64,000 bases of DNA from Zoogloea sp. (lineage in GTDB: Bacteria > Pseudomonadota > Gammaproteobacteria > Burkholderiales > Rhodocyclaceae): positions 186,001-250,000 of the forward strand of contig JADJBR010000007.1 in NCBI GenBank assembly GCA_016703645.1, in the 5' to 3' direction. Position numbers and translations under genes: made by a program. The notes under the pieces are model-generated. The model was not told the origin of the DNA. It was given only the letters and a program-made list of their open reading frames with translations, and ran no database searches. Below are positions 11,718 to 22,321 of the stretch, one piece after another (position 1 is the first letter of the stretch; each line of letters begins with the position of its first letter).

Positions 11718-12982
11718 GCGAGTTTCTTCTTGAAGAGTTCGCGAAATACCGGGTAGATGTCCGGCAGGCCTTCAATGTGCTGCATGGCGAAATTGGCGTG
11801 GGCGCCCACCAGTTTTTCGTATTCGCGCCAGAGGTTCTGGGGCTCGCCCGGGGTGATCTCGATATAGGCGAAGTACTGGAGGAAGGGCAGGATTGCGGTG
11901 GAAAGCAGTTCGCGGCAGTGGGGCGAATCGTTCTCCCAGTTGTCGCCGTCCGAGGCCTGGGCGCCGTAGACGTTCCAGGCGCCATTGAGGTAACGCTGGT
12001 GCAGGATCTCCTTCATCAGCTCGATGGCGCTGGAAACGACGGTGCCGCCGGACTCCCGGGAGTGGAAGAAATCTTCCTCGTTCACTTCCTTTGCCACCGT
12101 GTGATGGCGGATGAAGACCACCTCGATGTGTTCGTAGGTTCGGGTCAGGAAGAGGTAGAGGAGCATGAAGAAGCGTTTGGCGGTGGCCTTCTTGCCCTCG
12201 TCCATGGAGCCGGACACGTCCATGATGCAGAACATCACGGCCTGGGTCGTCGGCTTGGGGATCTTGATCCGGTTGTTGTAGCGCAGGTCGAAGCTGTCAA
12301 TGAAGGGGATGGCTTCGATCTTGGCCCGCAGGATGCCGATCTCATCCTTGAGGCGGATGATCTCGGGGTCGTCTTCCGGGCGGGTTTCGAGCAGTTCGGC
12401 GATCTGCTTCTGCAGCTCCCGCAGGCGCCCCTGATAGGGGGAGGCGAGGGCCAGACGACGTCCCAGCGCGCCGCGCAGGGAGCGCACCACGTTGATGTTG
12501 GCCGGTGTGCCGTCGTTGGTGAAGCCGGCACGCTGGTTCTTGTATTCCTGGATGCGGGCAAGCTGGGTTTTGACCAGGTTGGGGAGCGCCAGGTCGTCGA
12601 AGAATACGTCCAGGAACTCCTCGCGGGAGAGGTTGAAGACAAAGTCGTCTTCCCCTTCGCCGTCCTTGCTGGCCTTGCCCTTGCCGGATCCACCCCCCCC
12701 GCCGCCTTGCGGGCGGTTGATCTGGTCGCCGGAGGAAAACTGGTCATTGCCGGTGAATACCGTTTCCCAGATGCCCCCCTTGCCATGATGGAACTGGGGT
12801 TCGGACAAGTCCTTCGAGGGAATGGAGACACTTTCGCCATTGTCCAGATCCTTGATGGAGCGACCGGCAATGGCGTCGGCCACGGCCTCCCGGATCTGGC
12901 CCTTGAAGCGGCGCATGAATCGCTGCCGGTTCACAGCACTCTTGTTCTTGCTGTCGAACCGGCGGTCGATGATACGTACCAT
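11714..12982 (-). CDS. yeaH: YeaH/YhbH family protein (DUF444, von Willebrand A-like)
   Basis: A 422-residue DUF444 protein. The N-terminus (IDRRFDSKNKSAVNRQRFMR) is diagnostic for the family. A Gly-rich low-complexity segment (around residues 85-110) is followed by a VWA-like domain with the MIDAS-type motif DVSGSMDEG near residue 255. VWA proteins paired with AAA-type ATPases often act as adaptors, which fits its pairing with the PrkA kinase. It is the middle gene of the kinase-YeaH-SpoVR operon: ATGA overlap with the gene downstream and a 61-bp gap holding a hairpin after the kinase gene. Confidence 0.93.
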   Translation of the reverse strand: MVRIIDRRFDSKNKSAVNRQRFMRRFKGQIREAVADAIAGRSIKDLDNGESVSIPSKDLSEPQFHHGKGGIWETVFTGNDQFSSGDQINRPQGGGGGGSGKGKASKDGEGEDDFVFNLSREEFLDVFFDDLALPNLVKTQLARIQEYKNQRAGFTNDGTPANINVVRSLRGALGRRLALASPYQGRLRELQKQIAELLETRPEDDPEIIRLKDEIGILRAKIEAIPFIDSFDLRYNNRIKIPKPTTQAVMFCIMDVSGSMDEGKKATAKRFFMLLYLFLTRTYEHIEVVFIRHHTVAKEVNEEDFFHSRESGGTVVSSAIELMKEILHQRYLNGAWNVYGAQASDGDNWENDSPHCRELLSTAILPFLQYFAYIEITPGEPQNLWREYEKLVGAHANFAMQHIEGLPDIYPVFRELFKKKLA

Positions 12983-13011
12983 TCGAGCCTCCCGAATCAG
13001 CTACGTGGGCA

Positions 13012-13029
13012 GCCCGCCAAAGGGCGGGC
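13012..13029 (-). promoter_or_regulatory. Intercistronic hairpin between the kinase and yeaH
   Basis: GCCCGCC pairs with GGCGGGC across a 4-nt loop in the 61-bp gap of the operon. There is no T-run, so it is more likely an mRNA processing or stability element giving different levels of kinase and downstream mRNA than a terminator. Confidence 0.4.
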
Positions 13030-13043
13030 GAGCCGGTGGGGCC

Positions 13044-14966
13044 TCACGATGACTTGCGGACGCGCAAGTACCATTCGCACAGCAGGCGGACCTGCTTCTC
13101 GGTGTAGCCCTTCTCGATCATGCGGTTGACGAAGTTCTGGTGCTTCTTCTGGTCGTCGCCGCTGGCCTTGGCATTGAAGCTGATGACCGGCAGCAGATCC
13201 TCGGTGTTGGAGAACATCTTTTTCTCGATCACCGCACGCAGCTTTTCGTAACTCGTCCAGCTCGGGTTCTTGCCCGCATTTTTGGCGCGGGCGCGCAGCA
13301 CGAAGTTGACCACCTCGTTGCGGAAATCCTTGGGGTTGCTGATGCCGGCCGGCTTCTCGATCTTCTCGAGTTCGTCGTTGAGGGCATTGCGGTCGAGGAT
13401 CTCGCCGGTGTTCTGATCCCGGTATTCCTGGTCCTGGATCCAGAAGTCTGCATACGTGACGTAGCGGTCGAAGATGTTCTGCCCGTATTCGCTGTAGCTT
13501 TCAAGGTAGGCCGTCTGGATCTCCTTGCCGATGAACTCGGCGTAGCGCGGGGCGAGGAATTCCTTGATGAAGGCCAGGTACCTGGATTCGTTTTCGGGCG
13601 GATATTGCTCCTGGGCGATCTGCTGTTCCAGCACGTACATCAGGTGCACGGGGTTGGCGGCCACTTCCCGGTGGTCGAAGTTGAACACCTTGGATAAGAC
13701 CTTGAAGGCAAAGCGGGTGGACAGGCCGGTCATGCCTTCATCGACGCCGGCGTAGTCGCGGTATTCCTGATAGCTCTTGGCCTTGGGGTCGGTGTCTTTC
13801 AGGTTCTCGCCGTCATAGACGCGCATCTTGGAGAAGAGGCTCGAGTTCTCAGGCTCCTTGACCCGGGACAGCACGGCAAACTGGGCCATCATGCGCAGGG
13901 TGTCAGGAGCGCACGGTGCCTGGGACAGGGAGCTATGGGCGAGGAGCTTGTCGTAGATGCGGATCTCGTCGGACACGCGCAGGCAGTACGGTACCTTGAC
14001 GGTGTAGATCCGGTCGAGGAAGGCCTCGTTGTTGCGGTTATTGCGGAAGGCCACCCATTCGGACTCATTGGAGTGGGCCATCACGATGCCGTCAAACGGA
14101 ATTGCACCGAAACCTTCAGTGCCCTTGTAATTGCCTTCCTGGGTGGCGGTGAGGAGGGGGTGCAAGACCTTGATGGGCGCCTTGAACATCTCGACGAATT
14201 CGAGCAGCCCCCGGTTGGCCAGGCACAGGCCGCCGGAGTAGGAGTAGGCATCCGGATCATCCTGGGAGAATTGCTCGAGCATCCGGATGTCGATCTTGCC
14301 GACCAGGGAAGAGATGTCCTGGTTGTTTTCGTCGCCCGGTTCGGTCTTGGCCACGGCGATCTGGCGCAGTACCGAGGGGCGCAGCTTGACGACCCGGAAG
14401 CGGGTCACATCGCCGTTGAATTCATGCAGGCGCTTGACGGCCCACGGGCTCATGATCGTGTTGAGGTAACGCCGGGGGATTCCGTAGTCGTCCTCGAGAA
14501 TGGCGCCATCCTCTTCGGGGCTGAACAAGCCCAGAGGTGACTCGTGCACCGGGGATCCCTTGATTGCATAGAAGGGGATCTTCTCGACCAACGTCTTGAG
14601 CTTTTCTGCAAGAGAGCTCTTGCCGCCGCCGACCGGACCCAGGAGGTAGAGGATTTGTTTCTTTTCCTCCAGACCCTGCGCTGCATGTCGGAAATACGAC
14701 ACGATGTGCTCGATCGACTCCTCCATTCCGTAGAAGTCATGGAAGGCCGGATAGATCTTGATCATCTTGTTGGAGAAGATGCGCGACAGACGCGGATCCA
14801 GTCGGGTATCGACCAGTTCCGGTTCGCCGATGGCCTGCAGCATGCGCTCTGCAGACGTGGCGTAGGCCATGGGATCGGTCTTGCAGAGTTCCAGGTATTC
14901 CTGGACCGACATTTCCTCTTCCCGGGCAGACTCGAAACGGGCCTGGAAGCTGGTGAAGATACTCAT
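13044..14966 (-). CDS. yeaG: PrkA family serine protein kinase (YeaG-like)
   Basis: A 640-residue PrkA protein: an AAA+-type ATPase domain (Walker A GPVGGGKS at about residues 110-117) followed by the C-terminal PrkA kinase-like domain. The Bacillus and E. coli homologues are linked to sporulation, and to nitrogen starvation and stress survival. I chose the ATG at 14966 (MSIFTSFQARFE) because it has an AGGAGA ribosome site 7 nt upstream and matches the family N-terminus; a longer frame adds 25 unconserved residues. It is first in the operon with yeaH and ycgB. The 380-bp upstream region contains an inverted repeat that may control it. Confidence 0.94.
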   Translation of the reverse strand: MSIFTSFQARFESAREEEMSVQEYLELCKTDPMAYATSAERMLQAIGEPELVDTRLDPRLSRIFSNKMIKIYPAFHDFYGMEESIEHIVSYFRHAAQGLEEKKQILYLLGPVGGGKSSLAEKLKTLVEKIPFYAIKGSPVHESPLGLFSPEEDGAILEDDYGIPRRYLNTIMSPWAVKRLHEFNGDVTRFRVVKLRPSVLRQIAVAKTEPGDENNQDISSLVGKIDIRMLEQFSQDDPDAYSYSGGLCLANRGLLEFVEMFKAPIKVLHPLLTATQEGNYKGTEGFGAIPFDGIVMAHSNESEWVAFRNNRNNEAFLDRIYTVKVPYCLRVSDEIRIYDKLLAHSSLSQAPCAPDTLRMMAQFAVLSRVKEPENSSLFSKMRVYDGENLKDTDPKAKSYQEYRDYAGVDEGMTGLSTRFAFKVLSKVFNFDHREVAANPVHLMYVLEQQIAQEQYPPENESRYLAFIKEFLAPRYAEFIGKEIQTAYLESYSEYGQNIFDRYVTYADFWIQDQEYRDQNTGEILDRNALNDELEKIEKPAGISNPKDFRNEVVNFVLRARAKNAGKNPSWTSYEKLRAVIEKKMFSNTEDLLPVISFNAKASGDDQKKHQNFVNRMIEKGYTEKQVRLLCEWYLRVRKSS

Positions 14967-15346
14967 CTCATGTCTCCTGGGGCACATGCCCGGGCCAGGC
15001 GCCGGGCTCGCCATCGCTCTTCCGTGTAGAAAACGGCTCAATCCCTGAATGCTTTAGAACTCCCTTTTCAGGTGCAGCTATCAGATGAAACGGGAGCACC
15101 CTCATTTCAACCCATCTGATATCCAAAACGCGAGGGGAGTTCCACCTCCGCACAAGCAGTTTTTCACACCTCGGGGCTGGAAGCCAAGCGCCGGCGCGGG
15201 GGCTGCGAGCGGATTCAGGGGCTGTGTTAGACTAAAGGTTTTTCCGACGACCTCACGAAGGGATTTTTCCAGGAGGCACACGTTTTGCTACGTGTTTCCT
15301 GTCCTGTTCGTAAGGCGTTTTTGTTAAGACCGATCAGGGAATTTTC
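14967..15346. promoter_or_regulatory. Divergent intergenic region (yeaG / tig) with a 9-bp inverted repeat
   Basis: No gene is supported in these 380 bp. It must hold the promoters of the kinase operon (leftward) and of tig (rightward). TATCAGATG at 15079-15087 and CATCTGATA at 15113-15121 form a perfect inverted repeat with a 25-bp spacer, about 120 bp upstream of the kinase start. It could be a regulator dimer-of-dimers site or a cruciform. Short reading frames here lack ribosome sites and conserved features. Confidence 0.4.
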
Positions 15347-16648
15347 ATGAGCAATCAGGTTACCGTGAGCGCGCTGGAGCGCCGTATCGACATGTCCGTG
15401 CCGCTGGCCGAAATCGACAAGGATGTGGAGGCCCGTCTGAAGAAGATGGCCCGCACCGTCAAGATGCCGGGCTTCCGCCCGGGTAAGGTCCCCTATCGCA
15501 TGGTCGCCCAGTCCTACGGCCCGCAAGCCCGTTCCGAAGCCATTGGTGCCGCGGTTGAGAAGGCGCTGGGCGAGCAGATCCGTGCGCAAAGTCTGCGTGT
15601 GGCGGGGTACCCCAATATCGAGCCGAAGGATGCTTCCGGTACCGATGCCCTCGAATTCACCGCCGTGTTCGAGGTCTATCCGGAGATCGTGATTGCTGAT
15701 GTGAGCGGCCAGGACGTGGAGCGTCCCCAGTTGTCCGTGACCGACGCCGAGGTGGACAAGACGCTTGATGTTCTGCGCAAGCAACGCACCACTTTTGTGC
15801 CTGTCGAGCGTGCTGCCCAGGACGCTGACCGTGTCGTGGTGGATTTTATCGGCCGCAAGGACGGTGAAGAGTTCGAAGGTGGCAAGGCCGTGGATTTCGC
15901 CTTCGTCATCGGCGGTGGACAGATGCTCAAGGATTTCGAAACCGCGGTGCTGGGCCTCGTCGCGGGCGAAAGCAAGACCTTCGACATGACCTTCCCGGCG
16001 GATTACCACGCTACGCATCTGGCCGGTCAGACCGTTCAGTTTGAAGTGGTCCTGAAGAAGGTCGAGGAGCCCAAGCTCCCCGAAGTCGATGCCGAGTTTG
16101 CCAAGTCCCTGGGCATCGTCGATGGTGACGTGGCCAAGATGCGTGAAGAAGTGAAGGCCAATCTGGAACGTGAAGTGAAGCGTCGCATCCAGGCCAAGGT
16201 CAAGGAGCGCGTCATGAACGTGCTGATCGAGACCCACCCGATTGAAGTGCCGAAGGCGCTGGTGGAGCAGGAGTCTGCCCAGCTCGCCGAGAACGCCAAG
16301 AAGGATTTCGAAGCGCGTGGCATGAAGACCAAGGATCTGCCGATCGAGCCCGCCTGGTTTGCCGAGCAGGCCGTGCGTCGCGTCAAGCTGGGCCTGATCA
16401 TGTCCGAGCTGGTCAAGTCGAAGGAACTGCACGCCAAGCCCGAACAGATCCGCGCGATCATCGAAGATTTTGCGGCCAGTTACGAAGACCCGAGCGAGGT
16501 CGTGAGCTGGTATTACTCTCAACCCCAGCGCCTGGCCCAGGCTGAAGCGCTGGTGATTGAGGACAATGTGGTGCAGTGGGTTGTCAGCAACGCAAAGACG
16601 ACCGATGTCACTGCATCTTTTGACGACTTGATGGGTAATGCGGCTTAA
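15347..16648 (+). CDS. tig: Trigger factor
   Basis: Ribosome-bound peptidyl-prolyl isomerase and chaperone that meets nascent chains at the exit tunnel. The protein has 433 residues. The N-terminal ribosome-binding domain carries GFRPGKVPYRMV (family consensus GFRxGKxP). An FKBP-type domain follows (VVVDFIGRKDGEEFEGG and the FVIGGGQMLKDFE segment), and then a long helical C-terminal substrate-binding part ending near 'VVQWVVSNAKTTDV'. It heads the tig-clpP-clpX-lon proteostasis cluster; clpP starts 22 bp after its stop. Confidence 0.97.
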   Translation: MSNQVTVSALERRIDMSVPLAEIDKDVEARLKKMARTVKMPGFRPGKVPYRMVAQSYGPQARSEAIGAAVEKALGEQIRAQSLRVAGYPNIEPKDASGTDALEFTAVFEVYPEIVIADVSGQDVERPQLSVTDAEVDKTLDVLRKQRTTFVPVERAAQDADRVVVDFIGRKDGEEFEGGKAVDFAFVIGGGQMLKDFETAVLGLVAGESKTFDMTFPADYHATHLAGQTVQFEVVLKKVEEPKLPEVDAEFAKSLGIVDGDVAKMREEVKANLEREVKRRIQAKVKERVMNVLIETHPIEVPKALVEQESAQLAENAKKDFEARGMKTKDLPIEPAWFAEQAVRRVKLGLIMSELVKSKELHAKPEQIRAIIEDFAASYEDPSEVVSWYYSQPQRLAQAEALVIEDNVVQWVVSNAKTTDVTASFDDLMGNAA

Positions 16649-16669
16649 TCCCGCAGAAAGCGACGGCAA

Positions 16670-17314
16670 ATGAATCCCCTGACACCCCCGAATTCTCGTA
16701 GTGACTGGGATCCGGTCGGCCTCGGCCTGATTCCGATGGTTGTCGAACAGAGCGGTCGCGGTGAGCGCTCCTACGACATCTATTCGCGCCTGCTCAAGGA
16801 GCGGGTGGTGTTCCTGGTGGGGCCGGTGAATGACGTGACGGCCAACCTGATCGTAGCCCAGTTGCTGTTCCTTGAATCGGAAAATCCGGACAAGGACATC
16901 TACTTCTACATCAACTCTCCGGGTGGTTCCGTCACGGCGGGCATGGCGATCTACGACACCATGCAGTTCATCAAGCCGAACGTCAGCACCCTGTGCATCG
17001 GGCAGGCGGCCAGCATGGGCGCCTTCCTGCTCGCGGCTGGTGAGAAGGGCAAGCGCTTCTCCCTGCCCAACTCCCGCATCATGATCCATCAGCCCCTTGG
17101 CGGGTTCCAGGGCCAGGCTTCGGATATCGAAATCCACGCCCGGGAAATCCTGTCCCTGCGTGCCAAGCTCAATGGCATGCTGGCAAAACACACGGGCCAG
17201 CCGGTTGAGAGCATCGAAAGGGATACCGACCGGGACAATTTCATGTCCGCGGAAGAGGCGGTGCGCTATGGTCTGGTGGACAAGGTTCTGACCAGCCGCA
17301 GTGAAGTGGCTTGA
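16670..17314 (+). CDS. clpP: ATP-dependent Clp protease proteolytic subunit
   Basis: Serine peptidase subunit that forms the double heptameric chamber and works with ClpX or ClpA. The 214-residue protein has the nucleophile in [14 protein letters not shown] and the histidine in [12 protein letters not shown], with the aspartate downstream in the '[13 protein letters not shown]' region. The N-terminal propeptide is short (start MNPLTPPNS), followed by the usual [20 protein letters not shown] segment. It lies between tig and clpX with short gaps, consistent with an operon. Confidence 0.97.
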   Translation: MNPLTPPNSRSDWDPVGLGLIPMVVEQSGRGERSYDIYSRLLKERVVFLVGPVNDVTANLIVAQLLFLESENPDKDIYFYINSPGGSVTAGMAIYDTMQFIKPNVSTLCIGQAASMGAFLLAAGEKGKRFSLPNSRIMIHQPLGGFQGQASDIEIHAREILSLRAKLNGMLAKHTGQPVESIERDTDRDNFMSAEEAVRYGLVDKVLTSRSEVA

Positions 17315-17352
17315 TCATCCCCTAGCTTCAGATACAGAGAGAAAGGGCAGTA

Positions 17353-18624
<1,272 letters not shown>

Positions 18625-18667
18625 CATCAAGCAGAAGTTTTTGGCTGGACTGCTTGAATTGATGTCA

Positions 18668-18691
18668 CTAGGGCCCCATATGGGGCCTTAG
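18668..18691 (+). terminator. Palindromic hairpin between clpX and lon
   Basis: A perfect 16-bp palindrome GGCCCCATATGGGGCC, extended by CTA/TAG arms, lies 20 bp before the lon start. It is followed by 'TTAGTGCCTTT' rather than a T-run. It could be a partial terminator letting lon be expressed separately (for example from a heat-shock promoter), or an operator. Confidence 0.45.
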
Positions 18692-18710
18692 TGCCTTTAA
18701 AGGAAAAATC

Positions 18711-21129
18711 ATGTCGAGCACGCTTGACCTCCCCGAAGAACTGATCGAACTCCCGCTGCTGCCCGCTGCGGGACGTGGTCGTGTTCCCGCATATGGTGAT
18801 CCCGCTGTTCGTGGGTCGCCCCAAGTCCATCAAGGCACTCGAGAATGCGATGGAAGCCGGCAAGAGCATCCTGCTGGTGGCCCAAAAGTCCGCCGCCAAG
18901 GATGAGCCGTCCGCTGAGGATCTGTACGATCTTGGCTGTATCGCCAATATCCTCCAGATGCTCAAGCTGCCGGACGGCACCGTGAAGGTGCTTGTCGAAG
19001 GTGTGCAGCGTGCCCGCGTGGTGTCGGTTGAAGATCTGCGCACGTTGTTTGTTGCCAAGGCCAGCCCGATGCCGGCCGCCGAGGCACCGAACAACGAAGT
19101 CGAGGCCATGCGCCGGGCGATCATCAGCCAGTTCGACCAGTACGTTAAGCTCAACAAGAAGATTCCTCCCGAGATCCTCAGCTCGTTGTCGGGTATCGAG
19201 GAGCCGGGCCGGCTTGCGGACACCATCGCCGCGCACCTCCCGCTGAAGCTTGAACAGAAGCAGGAAATCCTCGAGATGCTGGATGCGGGTGAGCGCCTTG
19301 AGCGCCTCCTCAACCAGCTCGAGACCGAGCTGGATATCCTCCAGGTTGAAAAGCGCATCCGCGGCCGCGTCAAGCGCCAGATGGAGAAGAGCCAGCGCGA
19401 GTACTACCTGAACGAACAGGTCAAGGCCATCCAGAAGGAACTCGGCGAAGGCGAAGACGGCGCCGATCTGGAGGAGATGGACAAGAAGATCAAGTCTGCC
19501 GGGATGACCAAGGAGGCCATGGCCAAGGCCCAGGCCGAGCTCAAGAAGCTGCGTCTGATGTCGCCCATGTCGGCCGAAGCCACCGTGGTGCGCAACTACA
19601 TCGAGACCCTGGTCGGCCTGCCCTGGAAGAAGAAGTCCCGCATCAGCAAGGATCTGGCAGAGGCTGAAAAAGTGCTGGATACCGAGCACTACGGTCTCGA
19701 GAAGGTCAAGGAGCGCATCCTTGAATATCTCGCTGTGCAACAGCGCGTGGACAAGCTCAAGGCGCCGATCCTGTGTCTGGTCGGCCCCCCGGGTGTCGGC
19801 AAGACCTCCCTTGGTCAGTCGGTGGCCCGCGCCACCAACCGCAAGTTTGTGCGCATGAGCCTGGGTGGTGTGCGTGACGAAGCCGAGATCCGTGGCCACC
19901 GTCGCACCTACATCGGCTCGATGCCCGGCAAGATCCTGCAGAACATGTCCAAGGTTGCCGTGCGCAATCCCTTGTTCCTGCTGGATGAGGTGGACAAGAT
20001 GGGGCAGGACTTCCGCGGCGATCCGTCCTCGGCCCTGCTTGAGGTACTGGACCCCGAACAGAACTCGACCTTTGTCGATCATTACATCGAGGTTGAGTAC
20101 GACCTGTCCGACGTGATGTTCGTGGCTACGGCCAACACCCTCAACATCCCTGCGCCGCTGCTGGATCGTATGGAACTGATTCGTTTGTCCGGCTACACGG
20201 AAGACGAAAAGGTCAACATCGCCCAACGCTATCTCGTTCCGAAGCAAATGAAGAACAACGGGATCAAGCGTGAGGAGCTGTCGGTCACCGAAGATGCGAT
20301 CCGCGACATTGTCCGTTTCTACACCCGTGAGGCGGGGGTTCGGGGGCTCGAGCGCGAGATCTCGAAGGTCTGTCGCAAGGTTGTGAAGGCCTTGGTGCTG
20401 GGCAAACGCAAAGCCAAGGTAGTGGTCAATTCCAAGAACATCGACAAGTACCTGGGTGTGCACAAGTACAGCTTTGGTGTGGCCGAGAAGGAGAACCAGA
20501 TTGGTCAGGTGACCGGGCTGGCGTGGACCGAAGTGGGTGGTGAGCTGCTGACCGTCGAAGCCGTGGCCCTGCCGGGCAAGGGCAAGATCATGACGACCGG
20601 CAAGCTGGGCGAGGTGATGCAGGAGTCCATCCAGGCCGCACTTTCCGTGGTGCGTCGTCGCTCAAGGTCGCTGGGGATCCAGGAGGATTTTTACCAGAAG
20701 TCGGATATTCACATCCACCTGCCCGAGGGCGCCATTCCCAAGGATGGTCCGTCGGCTGGTATCGCCATCTGTACGGGTCTGGTTTCGGTTCTGACCGGTA
20801 TCCCTGTCCGTTGCGACGTTGCAATGACGGGTGAGATCACCTTGCGCGGTGAAGTGCTGCCCATCGGCGGTCTCAAGGAGAAGCTGCTTGCTGCCGTACG
20901 CGGCGGCATCCGCATCGCGCTGATTCCGCAGGAGAACGTCAAGGATCTCACCGAGATTCCTGACAACGTCAAGAACGGTCTTGAGATCATCCCCGTGAAG
21001 TGGATTGATCAGGTACTTGAGCACGCACTGGCGCGCATGCCGGAAGCGTTGCCCGACGTGCCTGTGGGTGAGGCGGCAGTGGCATCGCCGACGGAGCCGC
21101 TGGTGAATGGTGAGTTCGTCAAGCACTGA
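18711..21129 (+). CDS. lon: Lon protease (endopeptidase La), with a 1-nt insertion near 18763
   Basis: ATP-dependent protease that degrades misfolded and regulatory proteins. The frame starting at 18711 (MSSTLDLPEELIELPLLP) shifts after 'ctgctgcccgctgcggg', which has one C more than needed for LPLLPLRDVVVFPHMV. The rest is open from there to 21129. With the extra C removed the protein has 805 residues, the usual length. The LON substrate-binding domain is followed by AAA+ Walker A GPPGVGKTSLGQ, and a protease domain with the catalytic Ser in KDGPSAGIAI and Lys in GGLKEKLLAA. Without correction, translation would have to start at an internal site (18775), removing the first LON-domain strand. 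Most likely a base-calling error. Confidence 0.93.
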
Positions 21130-21146
21130 AACCCGTTGTTGATCCG

Positions 21147-21172
21147 AAAAGCCGGCAGATCTGCCGGCTTTT
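21147..21172 (+). terminator. Terminator of the lon transcript
   Basis: GCCGGCAGATCTGCCGGC palindrome flanked by AAAA and TTTT, 18 bp after the lon stop. Confidence 0.85.
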
Positions 21173-21235
21173 CGCTGTGCATGGGTACGTGATCATGGCA
21201 TTCTGTTTGCTGCGCAGTTAGAATGCCGCGCTTCG

Positions 21236-21310
21236 CTCTCCGTAGTTCAATGGATAGAACGAGCGCCTCCTAAGCGCTAGATACAGGTTCGATTCCTGTC
21301 GGGGGGACCA
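21236..21310 (+). tRNA. tRNA-Arg (anticodon CCT)
   Basis: A 75-nt cloverleaf with encoded CCA. D-arm GTTC-AATGGATA-GAAC, anticodon arm AGCGC-CTCCTAA-GCGCT, T-arm ACAGG-TTCGATT-CCTGT, acceptor CTCTCCG/CGGGGGG with two U-G pairs. The anticodon CCT reads the rare arginine codon AGG. Confidence 0.93.
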
Positions 21311-21342
21311 GTCGGTTTCCTGTTTCCCTGCTGCGATGACTG

Positions 21343-21367
21343 AAAGCCCGCGTATGCGGGCTTTTTT
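21343..21367 (+). terminator. Terminator after tRNA-Arg
   Basis: AAAGCCCGC-GTAT-GCGGGCTTTTTT: 9-bp stem, 4-nt loop and T6 run, about 33 bp after the tRNA. Confidence 0.9.
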
Positions 21368-21424
21368 CAGGGCTTCTTCATTGCGGGAGTGCTTCTTTTC
21401 GCCCATTCGGTGCGACTCGGTTCC

Positions 21425-21454
21425 TTGACATCCCGTTTTTTAGCGCGTTATATA
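21425..21454 (+). promoter_or_regulatory. Sigma-70-type promoter for hupB
   Basis: TTGACA at 21425-21430 (perfect -35) is followed, 18 bp later, by TATATA at 21449-21454, about 100 bp upstream of the HU gene. The region is markedly more AT-rich than its surroundings. It falls in the 245-bp gap between tRNA-Arg and hupB, which otherwise holds only the tRNA terminator. Confidence 0.7.
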
Positions 21455-21555
21455 AAGACCATCAGTGGCCTTTGCGTGTCTTGAAATACGTTCGGTTTTT
21501 TGGCGGTTGATGTCGGAGTGTCCTGTTTGTCAATTTCCATAACGAGGGGGCGAGT

Positions 21556-21828
21556 ATGAATAAATCCGAGTTGATTGATCAGATTGCGGCAGAAGCCGAG
21601 ATTTCCAAGGCAGCAGCAGGGCGAGCACTTGATGCGGCGGTCGCGGCGGTGAAGCAGACCCTGAAGAAGGGGGGAACCGTGACCTTGGTGGGGTTCGGAA
21701 CGTTTCATGTGGGCAAGCGCGCTGCGCGTGCGGGGCGCAATCCGCGTACCGGCGCAACAATCAAGATCAAGTCAGCAAAAATTCCTAAATTCAGACCTGG
21801 CAAAGCGCTTAAAGATGCGCTAAACTAA
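21556..21828 (+). CDS. hupB: DNA-binding protein HU-beta
   Basis: Small histone-like protein that bends and compacts DNA as a dimer. The 90-residue product ([20 protein letters not shown]) has the HU signature [21 protein letters not shown], whose arms insert into the minor groove, and a conserved proline in the arm tip region. Position directly after lon and before tRNA-Val and tRNA-Asp is conserved in Betaproteobacteria. A GAGGGGGCG-type ribosome site precedes the ATG. Confidence 0.96.
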   Translation: MNKSELIDQIAAEAEISKAAAGRALDAAVAAVKQTLKKGGTVTLVGFGTFHVGKRAARAGRNPRTGATIKIKSAKIPKFRPGKALKDALN

Positions 21829-21868
21829 TTGGCTGTTGATTTCGCTGGTTATCTCCAGCGAAATGATC

Positions 21869-21944
21869 GGGTGCTTAGCTCAGTTGGTAGAGCGTCGCCC
21901 TTACAAGGCGAATGTCGGCGGTTCGACCCCGTCAGCACCCACCA
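21869..21944 (+). tRNA. tRNA-Val (anticodon TAC)
   Basis: A 76-nt cloverleaf with encoded CCA: acceptor GGGTGCT/AGCACCC, D-arm with AGCTCAGTTGGTAGAGC, anticodon loop CTTACAA, T-loop GTTCGACCC. It is 40 bp after hupB and 26 bp before tRNA-Asp. Confidence 0.96.
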
Positions 21945-21970
21945 CCTTGATTCAGGTGGCTGGTCAGTTT

Positions 21971-22047
21971 GGAGTGGTAGTTCAGTTGGTTAGAATACCG
22001 GCCTGTCACGCCGGGGGTCGCGGGTTCGAGTCCCGTCCACTCCGCCA
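21971..22047 (+). tRNA. tRNA-Asp (anticodon GTC)
   Basis: A 77-nt cloverleaf with encoded CCA: acceptor GGAGTGG/CCACTCC, anticodon loop CTGTCAC, T-loop GTTCGAGTC. It is co-transcribed with tRNA-Val, with the terminator 26 bp downstream. Confidence 0.96.
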
Positions 22048-22072
22048 ATTCAAGTGTTTGATGTCAAAAAAG

Positions 22073-22097
22073 AGGCCGCAGATGTGGCCTTTTTTTG
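22073..22097 (+). terminator. Terminator of the tRNA-Val/tRNA-Asp transcript
   Basis: AGGCCGC-AGAT-GTGGCCT stem (one G-U pair) followed by seven further T residues. Confidence 0.85.
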
Positions 22098-22138
22098 TTG
22101 TCGCCCATGGCGTTAAATGTCGTGGTTTATCTTGATGT

Positions 22139-22321
22139 GCTCTGGACTTGGCTGCAGGACTTGTTCGTCAATCCGGCAGCAGGTAGACTTCCGTCGCTTT
22201 GATCGTGCGGCTTTGGATCGGGAAGCCCGCTGCGATCAGGGTGCGTGAATTGACCTGGCAGCAGAGCGGCGCTTGAATAGCTGTCGCACTTCATTAGGCG
22301 AACGCAAGTTCGCCTTTTTTG
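22139..22321 (+). ncRNA. Candidate structured small RNA with its own terminator
   Basis: The 325 bp between tRNA-Asp and ppiD carry no convincing reading frame but a strongly foldable unit. GCTCT (22139-22143) pairs with AGAGC (22263-22267). Inside, GCTGC pairs with GCAGC and GTCAAT with ATTGAC, and an apical hairpin runs from GATCG/GCGGCTT to AAGCCCGC/CGATC. The whole is one long imperfect rod with bulges. It ends in an intrinsic terminator AGGCGAAC-GCAA-GTTCGCCT plus T-run (22296-22322). The preceding tRNA unit has its own terminator, so this would be an independent transcript of about 180 nt. A weak -10-like TATCTT lies at 22128. I cannot name the family; the rod shape recalls 6S RNA but I see no diagnostic sequence. 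Confidence 0.5.

Noticed and set aside
15227-17191. A 654-codon frame on the minus strand opposite tig and clpP
   Set aside because: Antisense shadow of two certain genes; Leu/His/Gly-rich with no recognisable family.
22139-22267. Calling the intergenic RNA a 6S RNA
   Set aside because: Only the overall rod shape fits. I could not find diagnostic central-bubble sequence, and 6S genes are more often next to zapA or a formyl-THF cyclo-ligase gene.
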